From assembly GCA_946623125.1 (NCBI GenBank), contig CAMOQR010000005.1:1-51368 (forward strand): a stretch of 51,368 nt of DNA, in the 5' to 3' direction. Each line of letters starts with the position of its first letter. The first letter of the stretch is position 1. The translations under genes were made by a program, and so were the position numbers. Source of the stretch: an uncultured Caryophanales bacterium (lineage in GTDB: Bacteria > Bacillota_I > Bacilli_A > RF39 > UBA660). This document shows, piece by piece, positions 43,915 through 51,368 of the stretch. The notes beneath the pieces were generated by a model. It made no database searches. It was not told the DNA's origin and was given only the letters and a program-made list of their open reading frames with translations.

Positions 43915-44910
43915 ATGAAAATTCTAGAAAATCTGAAAAAAAACACACTACTACTATTAATTATTACAGTAGTAGTGTTATATATCATACTAAAAGATGA
44001 CTTCTTTGGAATTATTGAAACCATTAACAATATGGACAAAAAATATATCATACTTGCCATGCTTTTTTATTTTTTCTCAGTCATTATAAAAGGATATGTA
44101 AATTACTTAATAATTAATGATTCAACAAAGGTAAGTAAAAAAGAAGCAATACGTCAAAACTTTATCGCCCAATTTTTTAATGGTATAACTCCTTTTTCAA
44201 CAGGAGGAGAGCCAATGGGAGTGTACATGTTGATGGAAAATGGTATTCCGTTTGCCAAAGCAACAAATTATATGGTTCAAAGTTTTGTATTTTATCAAGT
44301 AGCCTTAGTTATATGTGGAATGATTGCTGTAATTTATAATTTTATTTTTAAAATCTTTCCAACTGTAAGACTACTACAACATCTTGTATTATTGGGCTTT
44401 ACAATTAATACAATTGTAGTTATTTTATTATTATTATCATACTCAAAAACAGCAACAGAAAAGATGAGTAAGATTACGTATGCCATTGTAAGAAAATTAA
44501 AATTAAAACATACCAAAGAAGAAATTAATCAAAAGTTTGAAGACTATTATAATGGATTTCAAGAACTAAAAAATAGAAAAACATTATTCTTTATAGGAAT
44601 CATATTAAATATAGTAAGTTTAGTATGCCTTTATTCTGTACCCCTTTGGATAATTTTAGGAATGGAAAATCATATCTCTATCACCGTAATGGAGACACTG
44701 GTATCCTCTTCCTATGTATATTTAATAGGAGCATTTGTACCAGTACCTGGAGCAAGTGGAGGTATGGAATATGGATTTAGCCAATTCTTTGGAAATTTTA
44801 TAAAGACAAGTGAAGTATCCGCAATTATGATTGTCTGGAGATTTATCACATATTATTTAGGAATAACAGTTGGAGGAATAATATTTAATATCAGGAAGAA
44901 AGGTGAATAA
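43915..44910 (+). CDS. Flippase-like membrane protein (UPF0104/AglD-YbhN type)
   Basis: This 331-residue protein has about eight membrane segments and the LPG-synthase-TM/YbhN signature: 'YFFSVIIKGYVNYLIIND', 'QNFIAQFFNGITPFSTGGEP', 'VPVPGASGGMEYGFSQFF'. Relatives include the transmembrane part of MprF, and members sit beside glycolipid glycosyltransferases. The next gene is exactly such an enzyme, so this may move a glycolipid across the membrane. Ribosome binding site GGGATGATG is close to the start. Confidence 0.85.
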   Translation: MKILENLKKNTLLLLIITVVVLYIILKDDFFGIIETINNMDKKYIILAMLFYFFSVIIKGYVNYLIINDSTKVSKKEAIRQNFIAQFFNGITPFSTGGEPMGVYMLMENGIPFAKATNYMVQSFVFYQVALVICGMIAVIYNFIFKIFPTVRLLQHLVLLGFTINTIVVILLLLSYSKTATEKMSKITYAIVRKLKLKHTKEEINQKFEDYYNGFQELKNRKTLFFIGIILNIVSLVCLYSVPLWIILGMENHISITVMETLVSSSYVYLIGAFVPVPGASGGMEYGFSQFFGNFIKTSEVSAIMIVWRFITYYLGITVGGIIFNIRKKGE

Positions 44911-44911
44911 A

Positions 44912-46147
44912 ATGAGAATTGGAATTTTTTCAGAAACATATACACCATATATAAGTGGATTAGTGACAAGTGAAGTAATGTTAAAAAATGCACTTGAAAA
45001 ACAAGGACATGAAGTATATGTAGTAACTGCAAACCTAGAGAGTTTCAAATATGAATATGATGAGAAAGAAAGAATTTTAAAAATTCCAGGATTACCAACT
45101 GGAATTTATGATTCGAGACTTACAAGCATCTACCCTGTAAAGGCTGTTAATAAAATTAAAAGCTGGAACTTAGATGTAATTCATTCGCAAACAGAATTTG
45201 CAATAGGAACTTTTGCCAGACTTTTTGCGAAACAGTACAACATTCCACTTGTTCATACCTATCACACATTATATGAAGATTATGTACATTATATAACAAA
45301 AGGTTATTTTAAAAAATCAAGTAAAAAGATTGTTGAGTATCTAACAAAATTCTATTGTGAAACAACCGCAACAGAATTAATTGTACCCACAAATAAAATA
45401 TATAAATTATTCACCGAAAAATATAAGTTTGAAAAAAATATTCACATTATTCCAACCGGAATAGAGACAGAACGTTTTTATAAAGAAAACCAAGATGAAA
45501 AAGAAATTGTTAATTTGAAAAAAACGCTTGGAATCAGTAAAAAAGACTTTGTAATACTATTTGTTGGAAGATTGGCAGAGGAAAAAAATGTCGAGTTTTT
45601 AATTCATTCAGAAAAAGAAATATCAAAGAAATATCCAAATATAAAATTATTAATTGTTGGAGATGGACCTGATAAAGAAAAGTATGAAAATTATAGTAAA
45701 GAACTAGGTCTTGAGGAAAATGTAATTTTTACAGGGAAAGTAGCATGGGGTGATATGCCATATTATTATCATGTCTCTAACGTTTTCGCAACAGCCTCTA
45801 AAACAGAAACACAAGGATTAACGATAATAGAAGCAATGGCTGCAAATGTTGTACCAGTATGTATGAGAGATGAAGCATTCCAGTCAATGATCACAGAAGA
45901 TTTAAATGGTTTATTTTTCACAACAGAGGAAGAATATCAAAAGGAAATCATTCAATTATATGAAAACAAAAATGAATTAAGGCGCTATGATAAACAAGCA
46001 AGAATACAAGCAGAACATTACAGTTCAAAAAACTATGCAGATAGAGTGCTAGAGGTGTATGAGAGAGCAATTAAAGAAAAAGAAGAAGAAAATAGATTTG
46101 GAATTATCTCAAAAATAATAAAAACAATAAAGGAGAAATTAAAATGA
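44912..46147 (+). CDS. GT4 family glycosyltransferase, probably diacylglycerol glucosyltransferase-like
   Basis: This 411-residue protein is a GT-B fold enzyme: N-terminal 'IGIFSETYTPYISGLVTSEV', middle 'HTYHTLYEDYVHYITKGYF', sugar-binding 'ILFVGRLAEEKNVEFLIH' and the E-x7-E type end 'TKTETQGLTIIEAMAANVVP'. This matches the alpha-monoglucosyldiacylglycerol synthase group of low-GC bacteria, which make membrane glycolipids. It begins 2 bases after the flippase-like gene's stop, and its stop overlaps the tpiA start (ATGA). It has no signal peptide and would work at the inner leaflet of the membrane. Exact acceptor is inferred. Confidence 0.85.
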   Translation: MRIGIFSETYTPYISGLVTSEVMLKNALEKQGHEVYVVTANLESFKYEYDEKERILKIPGLPTGIYDSRLTSIYPVKAVNKIKSWNLDVIHSQTEFAIGTFARLFAKQYNIPLVHTYHTLYEDYVHYITKGYFKKSSKKIVEYLTKFYCETTATELIVPTNKIYKLFTEKYKFEKNIHIIPTGIETERFYKENQDEKEIVNLKKTLGISKKDFVILFVGRLAEEKNVEFLIHSEKEISKKYPNIKLLIVGDGPDKEKYENYSKELGLEENVIFTGKVAWGDMPYYYHVSNVFATASKTETQGLTIIEAMAANVVPVCMRDEAFQSMITEDLNGLFFTTEEEYQKEIIQLYENKNELRRYDKQARIQAEHYSSKNYADRVLEVYERAIKEKEEENRFGIISKIIKTIKEKLK

Positions 46148-46845
46148 TTATTGCCTTAAATAATAAAAGCAATTTAAACAAAATAGAATTTGAAGAATAT
46201 CAAAATCAATTAGAAAATATTGAGGCAACATCACAAATGATAGTATGCCCAACTTATCTAAATGTTAATGCTTTCCGATTAAAGAAGATGAATTTAGGTG
46301 CTCAAAATGTAAGTGCTACAACAAAAGGTGCATATACAGGAGAAATAAGCGCAGAAGATTTAAAAACATATCATGTAGAATACTGTATTGTGGGCCACAG
46401 TGAAAGAAGACAAAATCAACATGAATCGTTTGAAGAAATTAATCATAAACTATTAAGATTAGAAGAAAATGAAATTATTCCAATACTATGTATTGGAGAA
46501 ACAAAAGAAGAAAGAGAACAGAATAAGGTAAAAGAAATATTAAAAGAAGAACTAGAAAGCGCAATTCAAGATTTAAAGGAAAAAGAAAAAATCATTATTG
46601 CATATGAACCAATCTGGTCTATAGGTACTGGCATCATTCCAACAAAAGAGGAAATCATTGAAGTATTTGAATTTATAAAAACCATTCTTCCAAATAATAA
46701 AATATTATATGGAGGAAGTGCCAATGAAAAAAATATAGAAATGTTAAAAACAATTTCTCAAATTGATGGCTTTTTACTTGGAGGACTTAGCCTAAAACCA
46801 AATGAATTACAAACTTTTATCAATATTTTAGAAAATAGAAATTAG
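46144..46845 (+). CDS. tpiA: Triosephosphate isomerase, divergent and short
   Basis: This 233-residue protein interconverts dihydroxyacetone phosphate and glyceraldehyde 3-phosphate. Key residues are kept: N-N-K-S-N near residue 6 (Asn and Lys of the active site), 'GAQNVSATTKGAYTGEIS', His in 'CIVGHSERRQ' and Glu in 'AYEPIWSIGTG'. It is shorter than the usual ~250, loop 6 reads G-T-G-I-I-P-T instead of G-T-G-K-T-A-T and the phosphate strand is G-G-L-S-L. It overlaps the glycosyltransferase gene, so glycolysis and lipid glycosylation are cotranscribed. Confidence 0.92.
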   Translation: MIIALNNKSNLNKIEFEEYQNQLENIEATSQMIVCPTYLNVNAFRLKKMNLGAQNVSATTKGAYTGEISAEDLKTYHVEYCIVGHSERRQNQHESFEEINHKLLRLEENEIIPILCIGETKEEREQNKVKEILKEELESAIQDLKEKEKIIIAYEPIWSIGTGIIPTKEEIIEVFEFIKTILPNNKILYGGSANEKNIEMLKTISQIDGFLLGGLSLKPNELQTFINILENRN

Positions 46846-46874
46846 ACACATTCGACAAATGATGTCTATTTTTT
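46843..46874 (+). terminator. Probable terminator after tpiA
   Basis: TAGACA (46843-46848) pairs with TGTCTA (46863-46868), 14-base loop that can pair further, then T-rich tract. It also contains TTCGACA (46850-46856), the reverse complement of a Spo0A-box core. Confidence 0.55.
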
Positions 46875-46900
46875 CTCTTTATCTTTTTTCCGACATATTA

Positions 46901-46906
46901 TATAAT
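46901..46906 (+). promoter_or_regulatory. -10 element of spo0A
   Basis: TATAAT 31 bases before the ATG. No good -35 is visible, only a T-rich stretch, so an activator or an alternative sigma factor may be needed. Confidence 0.5.
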
Positions 46907-46937
46907 GATAATGCATGGTAGATGATTGGAGAGACCC

Positions 46938-47714
46938 ATGGAAAGAATAAGACTATTAGTTATAGATGACAACGAGTCACTTGTAAAACTAGTAAAAGAA
47001 TATTTTAATAATTCAATCGATATCAATGTAGTACTAGATGCAAAAGATGGTATGGAAGGGATTGAAATAATCAAGCGAAAAGCGGATAAGTTTGATGTCA
47101 TAATATTAGACCTAGTGATGCCAAATAAAGATGGAATAGAAGTGCTAAAATATCTTCAAGAGAATAAAATTGATAAAAAGGTAATCGTTCTTACATCTTA
47201 TAATACGCAAGAAATGATCAGAAAAGTATCCGAGTTAGGAGCAGATTATTTTATTTTAAAACCATTTGAGTTGCGAACATTAGAAGAAAAAGTTAGAGAA
47301 ATAATGAATAACTATGGAGTAAATGGAGAAAGTATAGATTTATATAATAATAATTTACAAATTTCTATAACCAAAACACTTCATGAATTAGGGGTCCCAT
47401 CTCATATCAAAGGATACCAATATATTAGAGAAGGAATATCATTAATATATAATAATCCAAGTATTGTTGGAGGTATCACAAAAGAACTATATCCAGAAAT
47501 TGCCAAAAAATTTAATTCTACTACTTCAAGAGTAGAAAGAGCCATACGACATGCAATTGAAGTTAGTTGGAACAGAGCAAATTGGGACTTTATGGAAGAA
47601 ATATTTGGATATAGTGTGGATATAGATAAAGCAAAACCGACCAATTCAGAATTCATAGTTACGATAGCGGATAAGTTAAGACTGGAATATAACAAACCGT
47701 TAAATAACTCTTAA
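46938..47714 (+). CDS. spo0A: Sporulation master regulator Spo0A
   Basis: This 258-residue response regulator has a receiver domain (about 1-120) with Asp pair in 'LLVIDDNES', phospho-Asp in '[13 protein letters not shown]', Thr in '[12 protein letters not shown]' and Lys in '[12 protein letters not shown]'. The C-terminal domain (about 140-258) is the Spo0A-specific DNA-binding domain: '[20 protein letters not shown]', '[20 protein letters not shown]' and '[20 protein letters not shown]'. It starts at ATG 46938 after GGAGAG. Whether the organism sporulates cannot be told; no other sporulation gene is in the window. A terminator follows. Confidence 0.96.
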   Translation: MERIRLLVIDDNESLVKLVKEYFNNSIDINVVLDAKDGMEGIEIIKRKADKFDVIILDLVMPNKDGIEVLKYLQENKIDKKVIVLTSYNTQEMIRKVSELGADYFILKPFELRTLEEKVREIMNNYGVNGESIDLYNNNLQISITKTLHELGVPSHIKGYQYIREGISLIYNNPSIVGGITKELYPEIAKKFNSTTSRVERAIRHAIEVSWNRANWDFMEEIFGYSVDIDKAKPTNSEFIVTIADKLRLEYNKPLNNS

Positions 47715-47736
47715 GACTAGGAATAGTCTTTTTTTA
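47713..47736 (+). terminator. Intrinsic terminator after spo0A
   Basis: AAGACTA (47713-47719) with TAGTCTT (47724-47730), loop GGAA, T-run. Confidence 0.8.
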
Positions 47737-47765
47737 TTGACGAAACTCAAAAAACAAAGTATACT
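47737..47765 (+). promoter_or_regulatory. Promoter of the AAA ATPase gene
   Basis: TTGACG (47737-47742), 17 bases, TATACT (47760-47765). TGACGAA at 47738-47744 overlaps the -35 and fits the Spo0A-box pattern TGNCGAA. Confidence 0.6.
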
Positions 47766-47798
47766 TATTTTATAAAATATGTAAGGAGGATACAATTT

Positions 47799-49076
47799 AT
47801 GGAACGTAAAATAAATGAATTCTTTCGAAAGTGGAAAAATGATATTATTAGAAAGCCCATGATATTATATGGTCCAAAACAAATTGGAAAAACATTCTCT
47901 GCCATTGAATTTGGAAAAAAAGAATATAAAAATGTTGTATACTTTAACACTGATAACAATATTGAATTAATTGAATTATTTACCAAAGAAAAATCAATAG
48001 AAAAGATAATTTTAAACTTATCCTTAAATATAGGAGAAACAATTTTAAAGGATGATACTCTAATTATATTAGACAATGTTAATAACATTGAAATTGTAAA
48101 GGGATTAAAATTATTTGGAAGTGATCATAGTAAATATCATATAATTGCAATCACATCTCGAAAAGAAAACTTAACAGATTTTAAAGGAGAAGAGTTACAA
48201 TTCAAAGGAATGTCAACCATGGACTTTGAGGAATATTTGTGGGCACATGATGAAAAAAACTTGGCAGAGTTAATAAAAGAATCCTATACCAAAAGAAAAA
48301 CATGTCCATTTCATAAAGTAGCACTTGAATTATTTTGGAACTATTTAGTAACTGGGGGAATGCCAGAAGTAATAGATGCTGAGATAAGTGGGAAAAGTGC
48401 ATATGAAATAGACGCCATAAAACAAAAAATAATTGATGTGTATAAAAAAGAAGTATCAATATCTAAAAATTTAATCGATATACCAAGAGGATTAGAAGTA
48501 ATTGACTCTATACCAGAACAATTAAAGAAAGAAAACAAAAAATTTCAATATGGAGTAATAGGTCAAGGAAAAAGAGCAAAAGAATATGAAAGCTGTATAA
48601 AAAATCTTGTAAATAATCAAATTGTTTACAGATGTAGTAAACTAAAAGATGTAAAATCACCACTAAGTTCATGTAAAGAAAAAGATAGTTTTAAGCTTTA
48701 CATGATCGATACTGGTTTATTATACACAATGTTACATTTAAATTATAAGAAAGTTTACTCTGACGAGAACATAAAAGAAACATTATATGAAAACTATATA
48801 GCAAAGAGTTTAGTAGAAAATGGATACTCCCTATATTACTATCAATCTGATGGTAAAGCAGAAGTAAACTTCGTTGTTCAGAACAGAATGGGACAAATAT
48901 TACCGATTGAAATAACAACAAAAACAAATTCTAAAGCAAAATCATTATCTGTTTTTATGAAAAAATTTACAGTTCCATTAGCCTTCAGAATAACAGAAAA
49001 TAACTTTTCTACCAAAAAGGATATTCGATATATTCCAATTTATGCAATATTTTGCATAGATAATACAAAATTCTAA
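47799..49076 (+). CDS. AAA-type ATPase with a DUF4143-like C-terminus, degenerate motifs
   Basis: This 425-residue protein resembles the AAA_14/DUF4143 group. Walker A is 'LYGPKQIGKTFSAIEF' near residue 23. Walker B is 'LIILDNVNNIE', where the usual D-E-I-Q has become D-N-V-N, so the catalytic Glu is missing. The C-terminal nuclease-like part reads 'EVNFVVQNRMGQ' and 'LPIEITTKTNS' where most members have E-V-D-F and I-E-V-K, so both the Asp and the Lys of the PD-(D/E)XK set are changed. It may bind ATP without cleaving DNA. Function unknown. AAGGAGGA precedes the ATG. It stands alone between spo0A and the S10 operon. Confidence 0.75.
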   Translation: MERKINEFFRKWKNDIIRKPMILYGPKQIGKTFSAIEFGKKEYKNVVYFNTDNNIELIELFTKEKSIEKIILNLSLNIGETILKDDTLIILDNVNNIEIVKGLKLFGSDHSKYHIIAITSRKENLTDFKGEELQFKGMSTMDFEEYLWAHDEKNLAELIKESYTKRKTCPFHKVALELFWNYLVTGGMPEVIDAEISGKSAYEIDAIKQKIIDVYKKEVSISKNLIDIPRGLEVIDSIPEQLKKENKKFQYGVIGQGKRAKEYESCIKNLVNNQIVYRCSKLKDVKSPLSSCKEKDSFKLYMIDTGLLYTMLHLNYKKVYSDENIKETLYENYIAKSLVENGYSLYYYQSDGKAEVNFVVQNRMGQILPIEITTKTNSKAKSLSVFMKKFTVPLAFRITENNFSTKKDIRYIPIYAIFCIDNTKF

Positions 49077-49106
49077 GCATTATCAATCAAGATAATGCTT
49101 TTTTGT
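49075..49106 (+). terminator. Intrinsic terminator after the AAA ATPase
   Basis: AAGCATTATC (49075-49084) with GATAATGCTT (49091-49100), loop AATCAA, T-run. Confidence 0.85.
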
Positions 49107-49138
49107 AGGAGAAAAAAGCAAAAAAAGCAAAAAAAAGG

Positions 49139-49167
49139 TTGAAAAAACTTAAAGTTGCTGTTATAAT
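49139..49167 (+). promoter_or_regulatory. Promoter of the S10 ribosomal protein operon
   Basis: TTGAAA (49139-49144), 17 bases ending in TGT, then TATAAT (49162-49167). It has both a good -35 and an extended -10, the strongest promoter in the window. Confidence 0.8.
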
Positions 49168-49173
49168 TTAATA

Positions 49174-49311
49174 CGTGTGACTGCTTAGATGTGCGAGGTT
49201 GTCGATACGCCAGGATAAGTTGATAATTTATTACAATAATAGAGAAATTCTGGGTCGGGTTATTCGCATGGAGCAAGTCTATACTAGATATAGGCGAAGG
49301 GAGGATTTCAA
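49174..49311 (+). promoter_or_regulatory. S10 operon leader, probably structured
   Basis: About 140 bases between promoter and rpsJ. GC content is visibly higher than in other gaps and several short pairings are possible (GCG/CGC around 49193-49211; CTATA/TATAG around 49281-49295). Ribosomal operons of this kind usually have an r-protein-binding leader. I cannot match it to a named family by eye. GGGAGG at about 49300-49305 is the ribosome binding site. Confidence 0.45.
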
Positions 49312-49623
49312 ATGTCAACAGAAAAAATTCGTATTAGAATTAAAGCATATGATCATAGAATCCTTGACAATGCAGCAAAGAAAATTGTTGAAACTGTTAA
49401 GAGATCTGGTGGAGAAATATCTGGTCCAGTACCACTTCCAACAGAAATCGAAAAGTTCACTATTTTAAGAGCTGTACACAAGTACAAAGATTCACGTGAG
49501 CAATTCGAAATGCGTACACACAAAAGATTAATTGATGTTAAAAATCCTAGCAAGGAAACTATTGATGCATTAGCACATTTAGATTTACCAAGCGGGGTAG
49601 ACATCGAAATTAAAACAAAATAA
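49312..49623 (+). CDS. rpsJ: 30S ribosomal protein S10
   Basis: This 103-residue protein is S10, also known as the NusE partner in antitermination. Motifs: '[20 protein letters not shown]', '[20 protein letters not shown]', '[16 protein letters not shown]' and '[12 protein letters not shown]' at the end. It is the first gene of the S10 operon. Confidence 0.98.
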   Translation: MSTEKIRIRIKAYDHRILDNAAKKIVETVKRSGGEISGPVPLPTEIEKFTILRAVHKYKDSREQFEMRTHKRLIDVKNPSKETIDALAHLDLPSGVDIEIKTK

Positions 49624-49637
49624 TGGAGGAAAATTAA

Positions 49638-50402
49638 ATGAAAGGAATCTTAGGAAAAAAAGTCGGAATGACACAAGTTTTCACAAAAGAAGGAAAACTT
49701 ATCCCAGTTACTGTTGTGGAAGTAGAACCAAATGTGGTTACTCAAATTAAAACAGTAGAAAAAGATGGGTATGATGCAATTCAACTTGCAACAGAAACAG
49801 TTAAAGAAAAAGCAAGCACAAAAGCAGAAATTGGTCATACTAACAAAGCAAACACAACACCTAAGCGCTTCTTAAAAGAAATTAGAGGAGTTAATGTTAA
49901 TGATTACACTTTGGGACAAACAATCGGTGTAGACATTTTCGAGGCTGGAGAGATTGTTGATGTTACAGGAACTTCTAAAGGTAAAGGGTTCCAAGGTGTT
50001 ATTAAACGTCATAATCAACACATTGGTCCAAAAGGACATGGTTCACAATACCATAGAGGTGTTGGTTCATTAGGTACATTATTACCAATGCACGTTTTAA
50101 AAGGCAAGAAAATGCCTGGACAAATGGGTAATGTACAAAGAACTGTTCAAAATCTTGAAATTGTATCAATTGATACAGAAAATAGTGTAATTTTAGTTAA
50201 AGGAAATGTTCCTGGTCCAAAAAAATCATTAGTAATGATTCGTACTGCAGTTAAAAAACCAAATGCTAAAAATGATGCTGCAAACTTAATTTCATATCAA
50301 CAAGCAGTTGAAGCAGAAAAAAATGCTGAGGCATCTGCTGATGTTGAAAATGTAACAGTTGAAGTTGAAGATACAGCTGCAGAACAAACAACTGAAGAAT
50401 AA
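49638..50402 (+). CDS. rplC: 50S ribosomal protein L3 with an acidic C-terminal extension
   Basis: L3 is seen in '[20 protein letters not shown]', '[19 protein letters not shown]', '[20 protein letters not shown]' and '[20 protein letters not shown]'. The protein has 254 residues, while most bacterial L3 are about 205-215; the extra 40 residues form an Ala/Glu/Val-rich acidic tail ('[20 protein letters not shown]'). The tail is probably disordered and does not disturb the core. Confidence 0.97.
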   Translation: MKGILGKKVGMTQVFTKEGKLIPVTVVEVEPNVVTQIKTVEKDGYDAIQLATETVKEKASTKAEIGHTNKANTTPKRFLKEIRGVNVNDYTLGQTIGVDIFEAGEIVDVTGTSKGKGFQGVIKRHNQHIGPKGHGSQYHRGVGSLGTLLPMHVLKGKKMPGQMGNVQRTVQNLEIVSIDTENSVILVKGNVPGPKKSLVMIRTAVKKPNAKNDAANLISYQQAVEAEKNAEASADVENVTVEVEDTAAEQTTEE

Positions 50403-50467
50403 TCATCACGGTATATATAATAAGGAAAAACTAAAATGTATAAAGTGATGAAAGGAGGAAACAAGAG
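50403..50467 (+). other. Gap between rplC and rplD with a long-range inverted repeat
   Basis: TCATCAC (50403-50409) and GTGATGA (50445-50451) could form a 7-bp stem around a 35-base AT-rich loop, placing the ribosome binding site AAAGGAGG (50451-50458) next to the stem. L4 often represses its operon, so a control element is possible. Confidence 0.35.
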
Positions 50468-51094
50468 ATGAAAAAAGTGGAACTTTTAAATCTAAAAGGT
50501 GAAAAAGTAAAGGACATTAATTTAAAAGAAGAAATATTTGGAATTACACCAAACAATAACGTTTTAAATGATGCAATTATTTTAGCAATGGCATCATTAA
50601 GACAAGGAACACATAAAACAAAAAATCGTTCAGAAGTTTCTGGTGGAGGAAGAAAGCCATGGAGACAAAAAGGAACTGGACATGCTAGACAAGGTTCTAT
50701 CAGAGCCGTTCAATGGGTAGGAGGAGGAAGATATGGAACTCCAGTACCTAGAGATTACAGCAAAAAACAAAATAGAAAAGAAAGACAATTAGCAATTCGT
50801 ACTGCATTAACTGAAAAAGCAGATGCAAAAGAAATAATTGTTTTAGACAAAATGGAGGTTAAAACTCCAAAGACTAGTGAAATGATGAATGTATTAAAAA
50901 CATTAAAGATTGATGATAAAAAAGTTTTACTAGTTGTAAAAGAATTTGATGACAATTTAATTTTGGCATCAAGAAATATTCAAAATCTAGTATTAATTTT
51001 AGCAGATGAAATTAACGTTTTAGATGTAGTTGGTACAGATGTTATGGTAGCAACAGAAGATGCTATTAAATATATTGAGGAGGTGCTTAAATAA
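50468..51094 (+). CDS. rplD: 50S ribosomal protein L4
   Basis: This 208-residue protein is L4: '[20 protein letters not shown]', '[20 protein letters not shown]' and '[20 protein letters not shown]' form the conserved extended loop, and '[16 protein letters not shown]' follows. AAAGGAGG at 50451-50458 gives the start. Its stop overlaps the rplW start (TAATG). Confidence 0.97.
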   Translation: MKKVELLNLKGEKVKDINLKEEIFGITPNNNVLNDAIILAMASLRQGTHKTKNRSEVSGGGRKPWRQKGTGHARQGSIRAVQWVGGGRYGTPVPRDYSKKQNRKERQLAIRTALTEKADAKEIIVLDKMEVKTPKTSEMMNVLKTLKIDDKKVLLVVKEFDDNLILASRNIQNLVLILADEINVLDVVGTDVMVATEDAIKYIEEVLK

Positions 51095-51368
51095 TGAAAG
51101 ACACAAAATATTTAGAAATAATTAAAGCACCAGTTATTACTGAAAAATCAGAAGCAGCAAAAGAAAATGGAAAATATACTTTTAAAGTAGATCCAAAAGC
51201 AAACAAAATTGAAATTAAGGAAGCAATTGAAAAATTATTTAATGTAAAAGTTACATCAATTCGCACAATAAATGTTAAACCAAAGAAAAGAAGAGTTGGT
51301 CGTTATACAGGATTAACAAATCGTTCAAAGAAAGCAATTGTTACTCTTCAAGAAGGACAAACAATTGA
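51094..51368 (+). CDS. rplW: 50S ribosomal protein L23, cut off by the window end
   Basis: The first 91 codons are present. L23 is seen in '[20 protein letters not shown]', '[20 protein letters not shown]', '[20 protein letters not shown]' and '[17 protein letters not shown]'. It overlaps the rplD stop by one base; GAGGAGGTG is the ribosome binding site. The 3' end lies outside the window. Confidence 0.97.
   Translation, partial: MKDTKYLEIIKAPVITEKSEAAKENGKYTFKVDPKANKIEIKEAIEKLFNVKVTSIRTINVKPKKRRVGRYTGLTNRSKKAIVTLQEGQTI

Overview
The window is about 51 kb of AT-rich, low-GC bacterial DNA with almost every gene on the + strand. It looks like an uncultivated low-GC Firmicute (Bacilli/Erysipelotrichia/RF39-like, probably gut-associated); I cannot place it more precisely. 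The grounds are: a Spo0A-type regulator, WhiA, YvcK, WXG100 proteins, FtsEX with a coiled-coil M23 hydrolase, AT-rich intrinsic terminators and strong AGGAG-type ribosome binding sites. TGA is a normal stop here: genes end in TGA, and prfB (release factor 2) carries the classic in-frame TGA programmed frameshift. This is therefore genetic code 11, not the Mycoplasma code.

Layout. 1-3.6 kb is an accessory stretch: a GNAT acetyltransferase, an orphan PD-(D/E)XK-like nuclease, a NIF3/YqfO-like domain gene with an apparent one-base frameshift, an HTH-VanZ fusion, a decayed SEC-C motif and a small esterase. 3.7-5.0 kb is a phosphofructokinase with the residues of the PPi-dependent type. 5.1-14.7 kb is a surface and accessory block: a 1744-residue BspA-like leucine-rich-repeat protein, a hydrolase/flavin reductase pair, an Ig-like (BIG2) membrane protein and a 626-residue surface protein. 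14.8-17.0 kb encodes the NfnAB pair (ferredoxin:NADP+ transhydrogenase type).

17.1-23.1 kb is the most unusual region. It is a WXG100 cassette with two small WXG100-type proteins, two helical proteins that share a K-R-P-x-D tail, and two large paralogous one-TM proteins with a shared C-terminal domain I do not recognise. No EssC/YukB-type ATPase or known toxin is present in the window. I consider this the best candidate for an undescribed system.

23.3-39.9 kb is housekeeping: prfB, two YitT-family proteins, ftsE-ftsX-M23 hydrolase, uvrB with a radical SAM gene, a zinc-ribbon protein, uvrA with a YvlD-like protein, lgt, yvcK, whiA, and a TGS-domain nucleoside kinase. 39.9-41.1 kb is a divergent pair (HTH-like protein and von Willebrand A protein). 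41.2-46.8 kb interleaves glycolysis (gapA, pgk, tpiA) with a flippase-like protein and a glycolipid-type glycosyltransferase. 46.9-49.1 kb holds spo0A and an AAA ATPase with degenerate motifs. From 49.1 kb the S10 ribosomal operon begins (rpsJ, rplC, rplD, partial rplW).

Transcription signals are unusually readable. Many genes have an extended -10 (TGNTATAAT or TGATATACT) or a TTTACA/TTGAAA-17-TATAAT promoter only 15-40 bases before the start codon, and many units end in a hairpin plus T-run. I saw no tRNA, rRNA, CRISPR array or insertion sequence.
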